Source: Toxonevra muliebris
Taxonomy: Eukaryota > Arthropoda > Insecta > Diptera > Pallopteridae
Assembly: GCA_963691655.1 (NCBI GenBank)
Contig: OY829331.1
Location: 1 to 64,000 of the forward strand
Reading direction: 5' to 3'
Length of the DNA: 64,000 nucleotides
Position numbers and translations under genes: made by a program. The notes under the pieces are model-generated. The model did no database searches. It saw only the letters and a program-made list of their open reading frames with translations, and was not told the DNA's origin. Below, one piece after another: positions 1-11,065 of this stretch. Position 1 is the first letter of the stretch; every line of letters begins with the position of its first letter.

Positions 1-1130
1 GGATAGTTACTCCACTAGGAATTGTACCCTTATAGGGGTACAATTATCCTCATTAAAAAAAAATCCAGCACGGTTATATTCCTTGTTGCTAGATCCAATT
101 AAATGTTCTTCCAGTACTGGACAGAATCGTTGCTGGTGCATAACTCTTCAATTGTTGCTGGGATTAAATCTAGCGTTACTCCACTAGGAAGATGCTATAA
201 GGGTACAACTATCCTCATTAAAAAAAAATCCAGCACGGTGACATTCCTTGTAGCTAGAGCAATTAAATGTTCTTCCAGTACTGGATAAAATCGTTGCTGG
301 GGCATAACTGTTCAATTGTTGCTGGGATTAAATCTAGCGTTACTCCACTAGGTAGATGCTATAAGGGTACAACTATCCTCATTAAAAAAAATTCCAGCAC
401 GGTTATATTCCTTGTAGCTAGAGCCAGTTGAATGTTCTTCCAGTACTGGACAGAGTCGTTGCTGGTGCATAACTCTTCAATTGTTGCTGGGATTAAATCT
501 AGTACTGGATAAAATCGTTGCTGGGGCATAACTCTTCAATTGTTGCTGGGATTAAATCTAGCGTTACTCCATTAGGAAGATGCTATAAGGGTGCAACTAT
601 CCTCATTAAAAGAAATTCCAGCACGGTTATATTCCTTGTAGCTAGAGCCAATTAAATGTTCTTCCAGTACTGGACAAAATCGTTGCTGGTGCATAACTCT
701 TCGATTGTTGCTGGGATTAAATCTAGCGTTACTCCACTAGGAAGATGCTATAAGGATACAAATATCCTCATTAAAAAAAAATTCCAGCACGGTGACATTC
801 CTTGTAGCTAGAGCCAGTTGAATGTTCTTCCAGTACTGGACAGAATCGTTGCTGGTGCACAACTCTTCAATTGTTGCTGGGATTAAATCTAGCGTTACTC
901 CACTAAGAAGATGCTATAGGGGTACAACTATCCTCATTAAAAAAAAATCCAGCACGGTTATATTCCTTGTTGTTAGATCCAATTAAATGTTCTTCCAGTA
1001 CTGGACAGAATCGTTGCTGGTGCATAACTTTTGTAATAAAGCTGGGATTAAATCTAGCGTTACACCACTAGGAAGATGCTATAAGGGTGCAACTATCCAC
1101 ATCAAAAAAATTTCATTTCGTTGCTTGTCC
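1..1130. repeat. ~165-bp tandem satellite, about seven units plus a partial duplication
   Basis: The landmark GTTACTCCA recurs near 5, 175, 339, 563, 728, 894 and 1059, giving spacings of 164-170 bp. One spacing is 224 bp because about 60 bp of a unit is duplicated around 490-560. Each unit carries the 12-bp perfect palindrome TCCAGTACTGGA, a poly-A run and the phrase TTGCTGGGATTAAATCTAG. The last unit (after 1059) diverges and the array decays by about 1130. The array begins at base 1, so it probably continues to the left. No coding potential is apparent. Confidence 0.9.
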
Positions 1131-1400
1131 TTGTAGCTGGATCCATTTTAATTTTCAGTTAGAACTTGTATGAATCATTACTTAATCATAACTTTTTCAA
1201 CCTTTTAGTGGAAAAGGTAATGTCCACGTGAGAAAACATACATAAAATCGTATAAATATTTAATAATTTATTGAATTTAAGGGTTTTTAATTAGATTTTG
1301 TGCACAAAGAAATATTTTGTTTATTATTTTCTTGTCATCTGAGTCACCCTGTGTTTTGGACAGCTGATTTTTAGCGTCGTTGCTAACTTCACGCTAGTCC

Positions 1401-1949
1401 AAATTTGGTTCGGTGTCATACACGATCGTGTATGTGTATTGTTTTAATATTTGGTTTCGTTCGTATACATCGGTAGTTCACGTATGGTGCGATCGAACAT
1501 ACACAAACCACACACAGGTCGGTGAACAAAAATACTTTACACTCGTGAGTGACTAAAAATGAATACGTTCTTCGTTCGCGAACGGAAAAATCTGATTGCT
1601 TTTTGTTGGCATAATTTTATTGAATTAGTTTTGCATTCATTTATGTATCAATGCACTGCATAACAACAAACGAACGCAATGAAAAATAAATTCTTTTTTC
1701 TAGGCGTAAATTCATCGCGTTGAAACAATTCTAGTCATTTTTTGTTTAGTGTCTCAGATTTTTCCGTTCGCGAACGAAGAACATATTCATTTTTAGTCAC
1801 TCACGAGTGTAAAGTATTGTTGTTCACCGACCTGTGTGTGGTTTGTGTGTGTTCGATCGAACCATACGTGAACTACCGATTTATGCGAACGAAACCAAAT
1901 ATTAAAACGATACACATACACGATCGCGTGTGACACCGAACAAAATTTT
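1401..1949. mobile_element. MITE/foldback element with ~195-bp terminal inverted repeats
   Basis: The arms 1401-1595 and 1753-1949 are inverted copies of each other with only about a dozen mismatches, around a ~157-bp spacer. Both arms contain the small palindrome GTTCGCGAAC and the block CACTCGTGAGTGACTAAAAA. A reading frame over the right arm is a by-product of the repeat. I cannot assign a superfamily because no clear target duplication is visible and no transposase is present. A non-autonomous DNA transposon is the most likely explanation. Confidence 0.8.
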
Positions 1950-1984
1950 AATACACACAAAATTGATATGAAAATAAAAATATG

Positions 1985-3250
1985 TGTTGGTTATTTTTCA
2001 ACAATACATTCCCAATCGGACAAAATGAAAGTACTTTGCAGAGGAGTGAAATAAAAGACCTTTTTTCACTCCATTACACCTTATTCTGACGCAGTTTTTT
2101 ACAGTCTTCTCTTTTGATTGAAGACTGAATAAAAACACTATACTCGTTAGCTGCTGCTTCACTGAAACAATGCAAGAGAACGATAATACGAACATCAGAA
2201 GTTAAACTTCGTATTTGGTGCTCATATTATCGCATTAGTGCCTCTCTCTATTCAACATTGTGTATCAAATCGGTTAACCCGATGTCTGCATTCAAATTTT
2301 ATTGCGTTTGGTTTCATATTAGTACAATGCATTATATATTTGCAGATTTTTGAAACTCCAAATCGTGTCAAATTGACATTGATACAGAAATAAGGTTAAT
2401 ATATTTTTTCTGTTACTCTTTTCGTTTTCGTTCGATCGTTTTTTCATTTTAATTTCTTGGCGGTTACATCGCATCCGGGTGTATAAAAAACATTTGTGCT
2501 AACAAAAATACTAAAAGGTTTTATAAAAATTCTTATTTATTTAATTTATAATTAATTTAATTTAAATTATTAGATCGCGGGCATCAGTAGCATTCACTTC
2601 AGATGATTATTAATAAAAGAAAAACCTGACTTGAAACGTGAAAAAGATGGAAGGAAGCTTATTTAAATATAAAGAAGAAGTTATTTTTTTGTAAGTACAT
2701 ATTATATCAATTTGTAAGATTTTTCTACAATATTTCAATTATAAAAATGACAATAAAAATTTAAAGTGAAAAAAAAAATTATTTTTGTGTACATGCGTAA
2801 TTCATTTTTACAAACCAAATTTCTTCCTCCATTTAAACTCCACAATAAAGCTAAAGCAAAGCAGTATAGTCGTCAATTGCAGAGAGATAGTGCAAGAAAA
2901 TGATAATACGAACATCGTATTTGTTGTCGTATTATCGGCATTTTGCTTTACCTCGCTGCTTTCAGCATTTATAAAATGTATTGCTTTGCTATGCCTTACT
3001 GCGGAGGTTAAATGGAGTGAAAGAGAGTATAGGTCTGCAAGAAAAAGAGTGCAGTAGTCTGTAAGAAAAGAGAGCACTACAATTGCTGCTTTGCGGCTCT
3101 CATTCTATTATGCGCTCTTGTGCTGATCGCCTAGGACATGTAATGTAAAAAGCGTAATGGTGCGTAATGGTAAACCAAAGCCCTTTTTGCTTTGCACAAA
3201 GCATAAAGGCCTTTTAGAGTACATTGTTTCCGACTGGGTTGTGTGTATGG
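1985..3250. repeat. Composite repeat with internally related, partly palindromic blocks
   Basis: Blocks at about 2165-2240 and 2880-2945 are diverged direct copies sharing AATACGAACATC; each contains an inverted GATAATACGA/TCGTATTATC pair that could form a hairpin. The outer parts near 2012-2035 and 3215-3240 are loosely inverted around a CCCARTCGGA-like core. This suggests a decayed non-autonomous transposon of about 1.2 kb. Short frames on both strands here look related to one another because of the repeat, not because they are genes. Confidence 0.4.
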
Positions 3251-4040
3251 TGTGTGTACTTTCTGAACCCTGGTAAATAATCATCTCGTCGCGTTACTTA
3301 AGCTCCGTGTCTATTTCGATTTGGGCTATATGGAGTAAATTTTTTTTGTGATAAAACTTTTACTGTGGCGTATTTCATAGATTTCGTTTCCTTTTTTGCC
3401 AACATTTTATTTTCCATTTTTTTACATGTTTGAATTTAACCTTCCGTTCCTCATTTATGATCCGATTTAACTCAGAATATATGCTAGCTACATAGGAACG
3501 AAAATATTTACTAAAAATGGATCCAGTAAGTGGCGCTGGAGTCGAGATATTTCGAAAATGTATTTTTATGGTCTGATTTGGCTTATATTAAGAATACGAG
3601 TATGTGTGTGGAAAAAATTTGTATGTGCAAGTACTTCCAATATGTAACTTTAGGAGCCTGGGAGTGGAACTACTTATGTAAATGATATGAATGATAAGAG
3701 CAACAATTAAGTTTAGATCGGGATTTGGCCATTTCTTTTGCAAAGTTTTTTGGTAGCTGCAATTTTCGTATTATCCAAACTTTGCAAAGTTCGACCGACG
3801 ACTGTAGACTTTATCCTTTTACTGCTTTGCAACAATTGCTGAAACTAAAAATGCAAAATAAACCACACGCACTAAAAAACTGGCCCATTTAATGGCTCTG
3901 CACGCGATTCACAAACATTGAAATTCAATGAAAAGCATGAGCGAAGATAATACAGTACAGCGTTAAGACGCATACAGTGTTGGCCCTAAAACTGGTGGAT
4001 CTCTGGAATATTGTTTTTTTTTTTTTTTGTCTTCTGCACT
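3251..4040. other. Unassigned AT-rich interval
   Basis: No long reading frame, tandem repeat or recognisable transposon end was found between the composite repeat and the transposase remnant that follows. Confidence 0.5.
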
Positions 4041-4043
4041 ACA

Positions 4044-4510
4044 GGGTAGGCCATTTAAAGTGGAAGCATCTGGCAACGCTGTAACTTTTGACAGCGATGT
4101 CAGATCGACTAATGACATACCATATACCATGGAAAAGTACACTCCGAAAGAACGCTCTGAAATTGTTCAGTTGTACATACAAAATAGTTTCTCAATTTCC
4201 CCGTAGAGAAAATTGAGAAACTATCACCTCACTCGGTTCGTGCCACAATCGATTTTTTTAAGCCATTGTTCCCTGGTCTGTTGATATCAAAAAAATGGTG
4301 ATTTTGACTTGCATTCGCGTTCGCCGGATTTTACACCGCTGGACTTTTCCTCTGGGGCTCCTTGAAGTCAAAGGTTTATATCAACAAACCAAGGACCCTA
4401 AACGAAATTAAAGCCAACATACGCCCAGAAATAGCTACCATATCGACCGAATCATTGGACAAAACGATGTTCACACTTCAAATGAATTAGTAAAGATTGA
4501 ATTAAATTCA
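4044..4510 (+). pseudogene. IS630/Tc1-mariner-type transposase remnant, internally deleted
   Basis: After a terminus-like ACAGGGTAGGCCATTTAAAG, an ATG at 4131 opens an N-terminal helix-turn-helix segment (MEKYTPKERSEIVQLYI) of the type found in a group of insect IS630/mariner-like transposases. It breaks off after about 25 residues. About 80 bp later another frame encodes the C-terminal catalytic region: RSPDFTPLDFFLWG followed by VYINKPRTLNEIKANI. The middle of the protein, including two catalytic acidic positions, is missing. A small palindrome at the junction (TTTCTCAATT...AATTGAGAAA) may mark the deletion. No matching right terminus was found, so the copy is dead and truncated. Confidence 0.75.
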
Positions 4511-5347
4511 ATTGTTAGGCTTGAACAAAAAAAAAAATTCCTAATGTAAGGAAAGAGTTTAGGATGCGTAGCACGGGCCCGGATAAGACGACTATAGCGT
4601 CTATATCCGTCCTCGTACATTTTATGTTTTCAAAACAGTCAGCCACAAGAGTCTGTAAAAGTCTACTTGTGTCTTGACTTCGCAAAAATAAAAAGACGCA
4701 CAGTAAATTTTTATATTTTGATCAAATGATCTTTATTGATCGAAATCTCAATGCCTAATGCTCTTCATTGTGCCAGCTTAACTACCTTTATACATAAATT
4801 CATGACTGCATTAATTGAGTGAGAGTTTAGTAACAGTAAATAGAATGAAACTTAAAATATAAAGAAAACATTAAATTTAGTAAAGCGATGAGAGCAAGAA
4901 TTTAACATTACAGTAGTGGCTAATATTATATGATAATCAAAATATTCAAGAAATTCAATAATTCAATAAATCTTAAAATAAAGTAATGATCAATATTCAA
5001 ATAGATTCAGTTTTATGTATAAAAAGAATAGAAATATATATGTATCCGGTACACTAATTAAAAATATTTTTATTTTATGGTTTTTATACGCTTTTGCTCT
5101 CAGGTATGCAAATAGTGTCATTTTGACACTAAGGGACTCATAGGTTTGTTTTGTTCTGTTGACAGCTCAGTTAAATTAATACTTCTTGCTACGAAATAAC
5201 ACTTATGAAGACAAAAAAACTGAAGTCGCAAAATTTGAACCAGAAATAATCACATATATCCAAATATTCACGTTGAAAGTCTAAAGTAGTGTCAACTTGA
5301 CACTAGGGACGGAAGAATTTTAAATAAAATTAAAAAAAAAAAAATGT
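4511..5347. other. Unassigned AT-rich interval
   Basis: Contains scattered short direct words such as AGTGTCAWWTTGACACTA near 5115 and 5288, but no coding region or transposon boundary that I can support. Confidence 0.45.
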
Positions 5348-6400
5348 ATGCGTGCAAGGCACGCAAGATATTTGATGTGTAAACATTTGAACCAACATAT
5401 ACATAAGCTACATATGTATAGGCCTTGCATCAATGCAAATTTTTGTTCCATATCGCATGTATTTGTTGTTGTAATAGCAGAAATATTTTGCATTTCCACC
5501 AAAACCTGAAGAGGGCTGATATGTTGTAGTTGAATCATTTTTCTTTTACTGAATGCATCGGGCACGATATGCTCGCATATACGAAACTGCAATTGCATCT
5601 TTTTTTCCGCGCTTTAAGTTTTACTTCCTGTCGATTTGAAATTTTATTAGATTTGAAAATTTTATATAACGTCGTATAGGTATATGAATTTGTACACACA
5701 TACACCAAGCAAGACCAGTCACCCCACTACTTTTTAAAAGCACCGCAAAGAGATTTGCCTTAACTGCATTTAATAAAAATAAGAAACAATGTATTTTCTT
5801 TGAAGTAAATAAGTGATTTTGTAATAAATAAGTTTGATTTTTTCTGTTTTACATAGATACAAAAAGTGTTGCAGGTTAATGCACAAAGCAAACTTTTTAT
5901 AATGCCGTGGTTTGCTATTATTATCATTAAATTTTGTTTATACATTTATTGGAACCTAGATTCTTTATTACTTATCATTTTGTATTGTTTTTATATTTTA
6001 AAAATATTTAATTTTAATCCAATCTAACTAACCGAATCAAAACGCCTGTGTTTGCTACGGCGACTTCTCTGCTTGTATGGTATGTCGATCTCCACACGTT
6101 TAACATCAACAAATAATTCTGCCACGAATAAATGTACACACACATTTTGTTTTCGTATGTAAATATGAGTGAGTAAATTGATCGACACATAAACAAACAA
6201 ACTCCGCTCGTAGTTTAATTTCTCCCTCTCTTCTTCTCTTCTCTTTGTTGTTTAGAGTAGCATAGTCATGCCACGCAGTAGTGTGAGCGAGAGGGGAACT
6301 GGACGTTACAGTTATCTTACATCTTACGATACAGTTATTCTTACATTTTACACATTTGAAATTTTGCCCATACCGTGAGCTAAAATGTTTACACATCAAA
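5348..6400 (-). mobile_element. Dispersed element family, copy A (minus orientation)
   Basis: Copy A begins with ATGCGTGCAAGGCACGCAAG, a hairpin-forming terminus, followed by ATATTTGATGTGTAAACA, and ends with TGTTTACACATCAA. The same ~1-kb body occurs at 32679-34135 (B), 45942-46817 (C) and 49320-50248 (D). On the minus strand a short frame beginning at 5598 encodes MQLQFRICEHIVPDAFSKRK, also seen in B and C. A second short frame (6014-6196, minus) containing YENKMCVYIYSWQNYLL is shared with C and D. No known transposase domain is visible. The family behaves like a DNA transposon with long terminal inverted repeats, best seen in copy B. Confidence 0.75.
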
Positions 6401-7202
6401 AATCTTTTTAAAAAAATTATATGACAATTGTAGTTCATTTCCGCCTTTCTTCATGACGTTCAGCAAAAGATAAAAGTCATGCTGATGAAATGTGTAAATT
6501 GTGTAAAATGATTGTCAACTCCGCATCGTTCAACTTTGCACTCGTGTAACCAGCGTCATAGAAAACAAATTTGCTTATCAACCCAAACCCACAGTGACGA
6601 CTTTTAGACCAGTATGCATATATCATATTTTTAACTCGTAAATAAAAATATTTAAAAAAAGTAAACATTGCACGAATGACGCAATGTAAACATTTAACAT
6701 GTCATGTTAGATGAAAATTATTATATGAGTTTGTCATATGCTAAGCGCTTTTCGCATTTGGAAAAAAAAATTGAGATAATGATGCAGAAAAATAACAGAT
6801 CTGAAATTGGTTCTGTTAACAAAATATCATTTCGAAACTATGTTTTAAATTTTCCCTCTTTCATTAATATTGTAATTAATTGTTATTTAAATTGTTTGAT
6901 GTCCGTTTAAGTAGTATTATGTAGTTGGACCACAGATTCTAATCAGCCCTTTTTCTAAATATTCCCGAATAAAATCCCCGGGAAAATTTGTTTCTTTTCC
7001 CCATATTCCTATAGGAAAAGAATAAAAAAAAAAAATAGAGTTAAGCATATAGAAATAACTATTATTTAATGCTTTAATTTGTGTAAAAAACAACGGTATT
7101 TTATGAACTTGTAGTTCATTGAAAACTTTAAAAGCAATTTGTAATATTCTTTAAAAATTTGCTATTTTGATTTATAACAGTCTGTAGAAAACGAGCGGCA
7201 CG
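6401..7202. other. Unassigned AT-rich interval
   Basis: Only short frames and A/T runs are visible. CCCGAATAAAATCCCCGGGAA near 6960 is a small partly palindromic block; nothing else stands out. Confidence 0.45.
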
Positions 7203-7204
7203 TA

Positions 7205-8424
7205 CACTTGTGGTCACATAATTAAATCGCTAAAACAATATTTTATGCTGAGTTTGAAAAAGATTTTGTATTACTAGTCCAAGAGTTTTTTATAACGCAA
7301 TTTTGCGATACCATTAGTTGCCTTAATAGAAGTGGACATATAATTAAGTCATTTTATATTCTTTCGCAATCAACTTGATTTAGAGTACTTAAATTCTGTA
7401 TAAACTAATAAAATTGATAACTTACACATTTTCAGTATGGTTTAGTTGACCAATTGCTGACTTTGGCTGTGATGGGCGAAAAGAAGAGCTCCACTCCCTC
7501 AAAGAGAGAGGTCATTTGGAAAACTTTCCAGAACCTTGGAAGTATGCAAAGGTCATAGAAGAGCTAGATTTTTCACGCAGAAAAGTTGTCAGACAGGTAC
7601 TTGCTTAGGCTGAGCAAAACGGACGATTTCTTAACTTTAATCGAACTAAAATCACAAATGAACTTAGATTACAAATTGAAAATATCAGCCAGAACTATAC
7701 TTTACGATAAACCGAAAAAAAAAACATTATTTAGGCGAATAGGCAGACGTTAAACCAACGTTCCAAAAAAAAATATTGCGCAACGCATTCAGTTCGTTAA
7801 GCGATTTCTAAACGACTGTCTGGAGCGATGAATACAAATTTAATGTGTTTAGAGTCGATGGAAGGCCCTTCGTTAGGCATCCACCAAATGCTGGGCTAAA
7901 CCCAAAATTTACTAAGAAAATTGTTAAGCATGGGGATCTTGTGTAAAGGTTTGGTGGCGTTTCACTTCATCTGGAGTTGGTCAGTTGGTCCAATTATTGA
8001 AATCGATAGCAAAATTACTGAAGAAATCTACAAAGACAAAAAAAAAATCAGCTTCTTCGAGGATACGGTGAAAATTTACCTTTGGGTTGGATCTTTCAGC
8101 ATGACAACGATTTGAACAGGAGGAACAGAATAAAATTACTGCTGCCCAATGCTCTGGTACTAGTCGAAACATTGCTGAAGAGATGTACAGAAATCGTCAG
8201 GCAAAAATCGTTTCCACAAAGTACTAAAGGAGAAGTCTCATTCAAAAATAAAAAAAATCAAACTTATTATTATTAAATGTTTTTGTTTATCATAACTATG
8301 ACTTAATTATACAGCAAATTAAATCGTTAAGACATACGATTATTTAGAAAATTTTCACATATTTGATTTTTTCTTAAAATTCTTCTACTCGTAATTGTAT
8401 GACTTAATTGTACGTACACCAGTG
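7205..8424 (+). mobile_element. Tc1-like transposon relic with TA flanks
   Basis: The element is bounded by TA on both sides (7203-7204 and 8425-8426). Its ends are diverged inverted repeats: CACTTGTGGTCACATAATTA on the left, and on the right, read from the end inward, CACTGGTGTACG then AATTAAGTCATA. A decayed transposase on the plus strand lies between them. At 1.22 kb it is somewhat short for a full Tc1 element, in agreement with loss of coding sequence near the third catalytic residue. Confidence 0.85.
7460..8230 (+). pseudogene. Tc1-like transposase pseudogene
   Basis: Frame-shifted pieces match the Tc1 transposase plan in order: a region around 7840 reading WSDEYKFNVFRVDGRPFVRH (first catalytic aspartate), then PPNAGLNPKF and KIVKHGD, then the GPIIEIDSKITEEIYKD block near 7990, and GWIFQHDNDLN near 8085 (second catalytic aspartate). 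The SPDLNPIE-type third motif is missing. Stops and frameshifts interrupt every segment, so no protein can be made. Confidence 0.8.
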
Positions 8425-8426
8425 TA

Positions 8427-9310
8427 CACACATACATATGTAATTACTCATAGCACTATGGTGTTAAAATTTTTAATCACTCACTCACTTTAATTTGAAT
8501 TTGAATCAGTTAATTAAGTCACAGATTGATTGATTATGGATATTAAATAGATACATACATATATGCTTTAGATATATGTATGTATGTAGAGATTGAGCTG
8601 GGATCTCTCACACTTAAAATATAATTGGAGTTTACGCGTTGCCGTTTAGACTAAAACTAATTTTGCAAAATGCTCTTATATTTTTACTAATTCTACAAAT
8701 TGTAATAATTTAAATAAAGTTGTTTTATGGATTCAGATTCTGCGGCAAGTAAGACAAAAATTTATTTTCTTTAATGTTATATCTGGATTGTTATTTTTAT
8801 TGTTTTATTTCTTAATTTCAATGGCATGTTTAACTAATACCTTTGACACACTCCACTATGTAGCAGGAAAGAAAGCCACCGTTTCAAAAATTTACATATA
8901 AAACATTCGCAATGTAGTCAAAATGTACATGAAGTTAATTTTAGTAAATTCTTATTACTTTTCGTTGAAGTGCATTTCGAAAAAAAAATTGTTGTTGTAC
9001 CCTTCATGAACCTTAGGTTATTTTATTTTGACCCTAGCGATTACCGTTCGTGAACTAAATTGTTTGGAAAACCTCCAAAAATCGTCTTGTATCTGTATTC
9101 TACTTTTGCCCACATTTCTTGTTTAGGCATATTTCTTATACAATTTCAGTGAAAATTTTAATAATTTTATAGTTTTAAAATTTTGTAATTAAATTTTATT
9201 TCAAAAAAACACCCAAGCACTTTTGAGTATCTATTACATTGGCCAACAAAAAAGTACTTTTGATTTTTGCCTTTGATATTTTTAACGTTTCCAGTTGACT
9301 TTAGTGCGCT
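8427..9310. other. Unassigned AT-rich interval
   Basis: Microsatellite-like ATACATACATATAT and TATGTATGTATGTA runs occur near 8550-8590. I see no gene or transposon boundary. Confidence 0.45.
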
Positions 9311-9315
9311 GATTT

Positions 9316-9572
9316 TAACATATCGCTCATTTACTAAAAGACTGTCATAAGTCAAAAAACACGATTTCTGAGTTAATGATACAGAATTATTCATTATGTC
9401 ACGCTTCATATTGTGTAAAAATTTCATATTAATATCTTGTATACTCTGTGCGTGAGAATTATAAGATTTCTTCTTTTTTCTGCAAAGTGGGAGTCAATTG
9501 AAAAGTTTAAACACGTTTTCTTCAAAATCGCGTTTTTTGAGTTATGACAGTCTTTTAGTAAATGAGCGATAT
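9316..9572. repeat. Inverted repeat, ~50-bp arms with ~155-bp spacer
   Basis: The block 9316-9367 reappears inverted at 9523-9572 with few mismatches; both arms include AGACTGTCATAA / TTATGACAGTCT and ATCGCTCATTTAC in opposite orientation. The short frames on the two strands that share YDSLLVNERY are the same repeat read twice. A compact foldback or MITE end pair is likely; superfamily unknown. Confidence 0.7.
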
Positions 9573-9574
9573 TG

Positions 9575-10015
9575 TCTCGACTATAGTATCGAAAATATCG
9601 ACACTATACTAATTCGAAGTATCGGCCGAAAAATATCGGGTACTCAAAAGAATTTATTTCTTTCTGGATTCTTAGCTGATTTTATACAATGTAAGCAAAA
9701 AACTCAATTTCGCCCAAAATGAAGATATGTGTTTCAAGAATAGAGGTAGCGGTTTGTAGTTTGTATTTTTAAATATAAATTAGCATAATCTGATTATACA
9801 TATATTCAAAAAAGTACAAGTCGTACTGTTTAATTTTGATTGCATTTGCATTTTCATTCTTTAGTACTAATTTTTGTACTGCAAATTTTGAAAAGTATCG
9901 AATTTCGATACCAGCATCAATGTAATCAAAGAGTACAAGTACTCATAATAAAAGTATCGAGTAAAAAAGTATCGGGCATAGGGATAAAAGTATAGAGTAC
10001 CGATACCATCAAAAT
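9575..10015. repeat. Cluster of GTATCGA / TATCGATAC motifs, first copy
   Basis: GTATCGA, AATATCG and CGATACC variants occur repeatedly at 9585-9650 and again at 9895-10010, on both strands. The same motif set clusters at 22849-22975 and 23452-23585. Reiterated subterminal motifs of this kind are common in non-autonomous DNA transposons; alternatively they could be DRE-like (TATCGATA) regulatory sites. I favour the transposon explanation. Confidence 0.45.
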
Positions 10016-10360
10016 GTCAAGTCAAGACAGTACTACAACTAACAACCCATTTGAGTATTTAAAAATGACACAAATTAAACTTAATCGAAGTGAAATAATT
10101 AATTTCTTTAATACAAATCGAGAATATGAGTGCTTATAAAATTATAAAAGAGTAAAATAGAAAAGAATCGATTTGAAAAGAAAAGTGTGGAAGAAAATGG
10201 GAAATAAATTTAACGTATATTTGTTGTTTACTATTCAAAGCATACTGATATACATATGTTCAAAGTTCAAGAACTTTTCTAGAAGGTGGAAGTCGAATAA
10301 GGACATACCACAAAGTAATTTTTGGAAAAAATTTCGTTCGATACATTCTTGCGGATGGAA

Positions 10361-10629
10361 CCCATATGAGCCGTTGCGTGCAAAAGTGTAAGTCAAAGTC
10401 TGATTTTTGAAAATACATTGGTTTTGTAGAAATGCTGTGCAAAATAGTGCTCTTATAAAGTTTATTTTCCCGATGTACAGGAAGCTTTATAGTATACATA
10501 TATGTTCAATCTAGATGTACACCTTTTTTGTAGGAAACTAAATGAGGCCAAAATTATTGCCTGAAGGTGAAAGTCCAAAGAATAAAAAAAACTGACTTAC
10601 ATCACTTTTGCACACAACGGCTCATATAT
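10361..10629. repeat. Inverted repeat, ~34-bp arms
   Basis: CATATGAGCCGTTGCGTGCA at 10362 recurs inverted at about 10593-10629, extending to GTAAGTCA with a 3-bp gap. About 200 bp separates the arms. No coding content is apparent. Confidence 0.6.
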
Positions 10630-10679
10630 AGATACACATTACCAAGGGATTGTTCACAACAAAATTAAGATGGCTATGA

Positions 10680-10995
10680 GTTAGGTTAGGTTAGATTGTC
10701 TGTGGAGAGACACACTTAGGCCTGAACGGCTCATTGTGATACCACATAGTTGGACCTACAGTTTAACGCCGATTCCGAACGGCGGTGTGGTAATTTTTTA
10801 TCGGTTTGGTGGTTTTACCATTACCAACCAAGGTGTGTACTTGTACACTTTCTTATACTTCTCATACTCTTCATATTGATAGTGAATATAAAAAGGTCAT
10901 GAAAATGAACCATCAGACGAAAACGGGAATCGAATCCGAACCTCCCGAATGAAAATCTAGTGCACTACCTGCTAGACTATCGAGGCCGTCATGAA
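10680..10995 (-). mobile_element. tRNA-derived SINE, copy 1
   Basis: Read on the minus strand, the element starts near 10992 with GCCTCGATAGTCTAGCAGG, containing an A-box-like TAGTCTAGCAGG, followed about 35 bp later by GGTTCGGATTCGATTCCCG, a B-box-like block. A body region ends near 10745 with the CGTTCGGAATCGGCGTTAAA segment that also occurs in the SINE at 47654-47966. The minus-strand 3' tail carries three CCTAA-type repeats (plus strand GTTAGGTTAGGTTAG at 10682). Promoter layout and tail are those of a tRNA-derived SINE transcribed by RNA polymerase III. Confidence 0.75.
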
Positions 10996-11065
10996 ATGAG
11001 TTAAGTTAATACTAAATTTGCAGTTCAAACGCAAAATGCGAAAATGTTGTAAGGCAAGCATTAAA

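Noticed and set aside
1742..1933. 63-codon frame MFSVSDFSVRERRTYSFLVT as a gene
   Set aside because: It lies within the right arm of the inverted-repeat MITE.
9575..10015. TATCGATA clusters as a host promoter (DRE sites)
   Set aside because: No transcription unit adjoins them, and the same clusters recur at 22.8-23.6 kb with transposon-like ends.
10682..10696. Telomere (TTAGG) tract
   Set aside because: Only three units, and located at a SINE tail.
10930..10995. A functional tRNA gene on the minus strand
   Set aside because: A- and B-box-like blocks are present, but the arms do not pair into a cloverleaf and the sequence continues as a SINE body shared with 47.7 kb.
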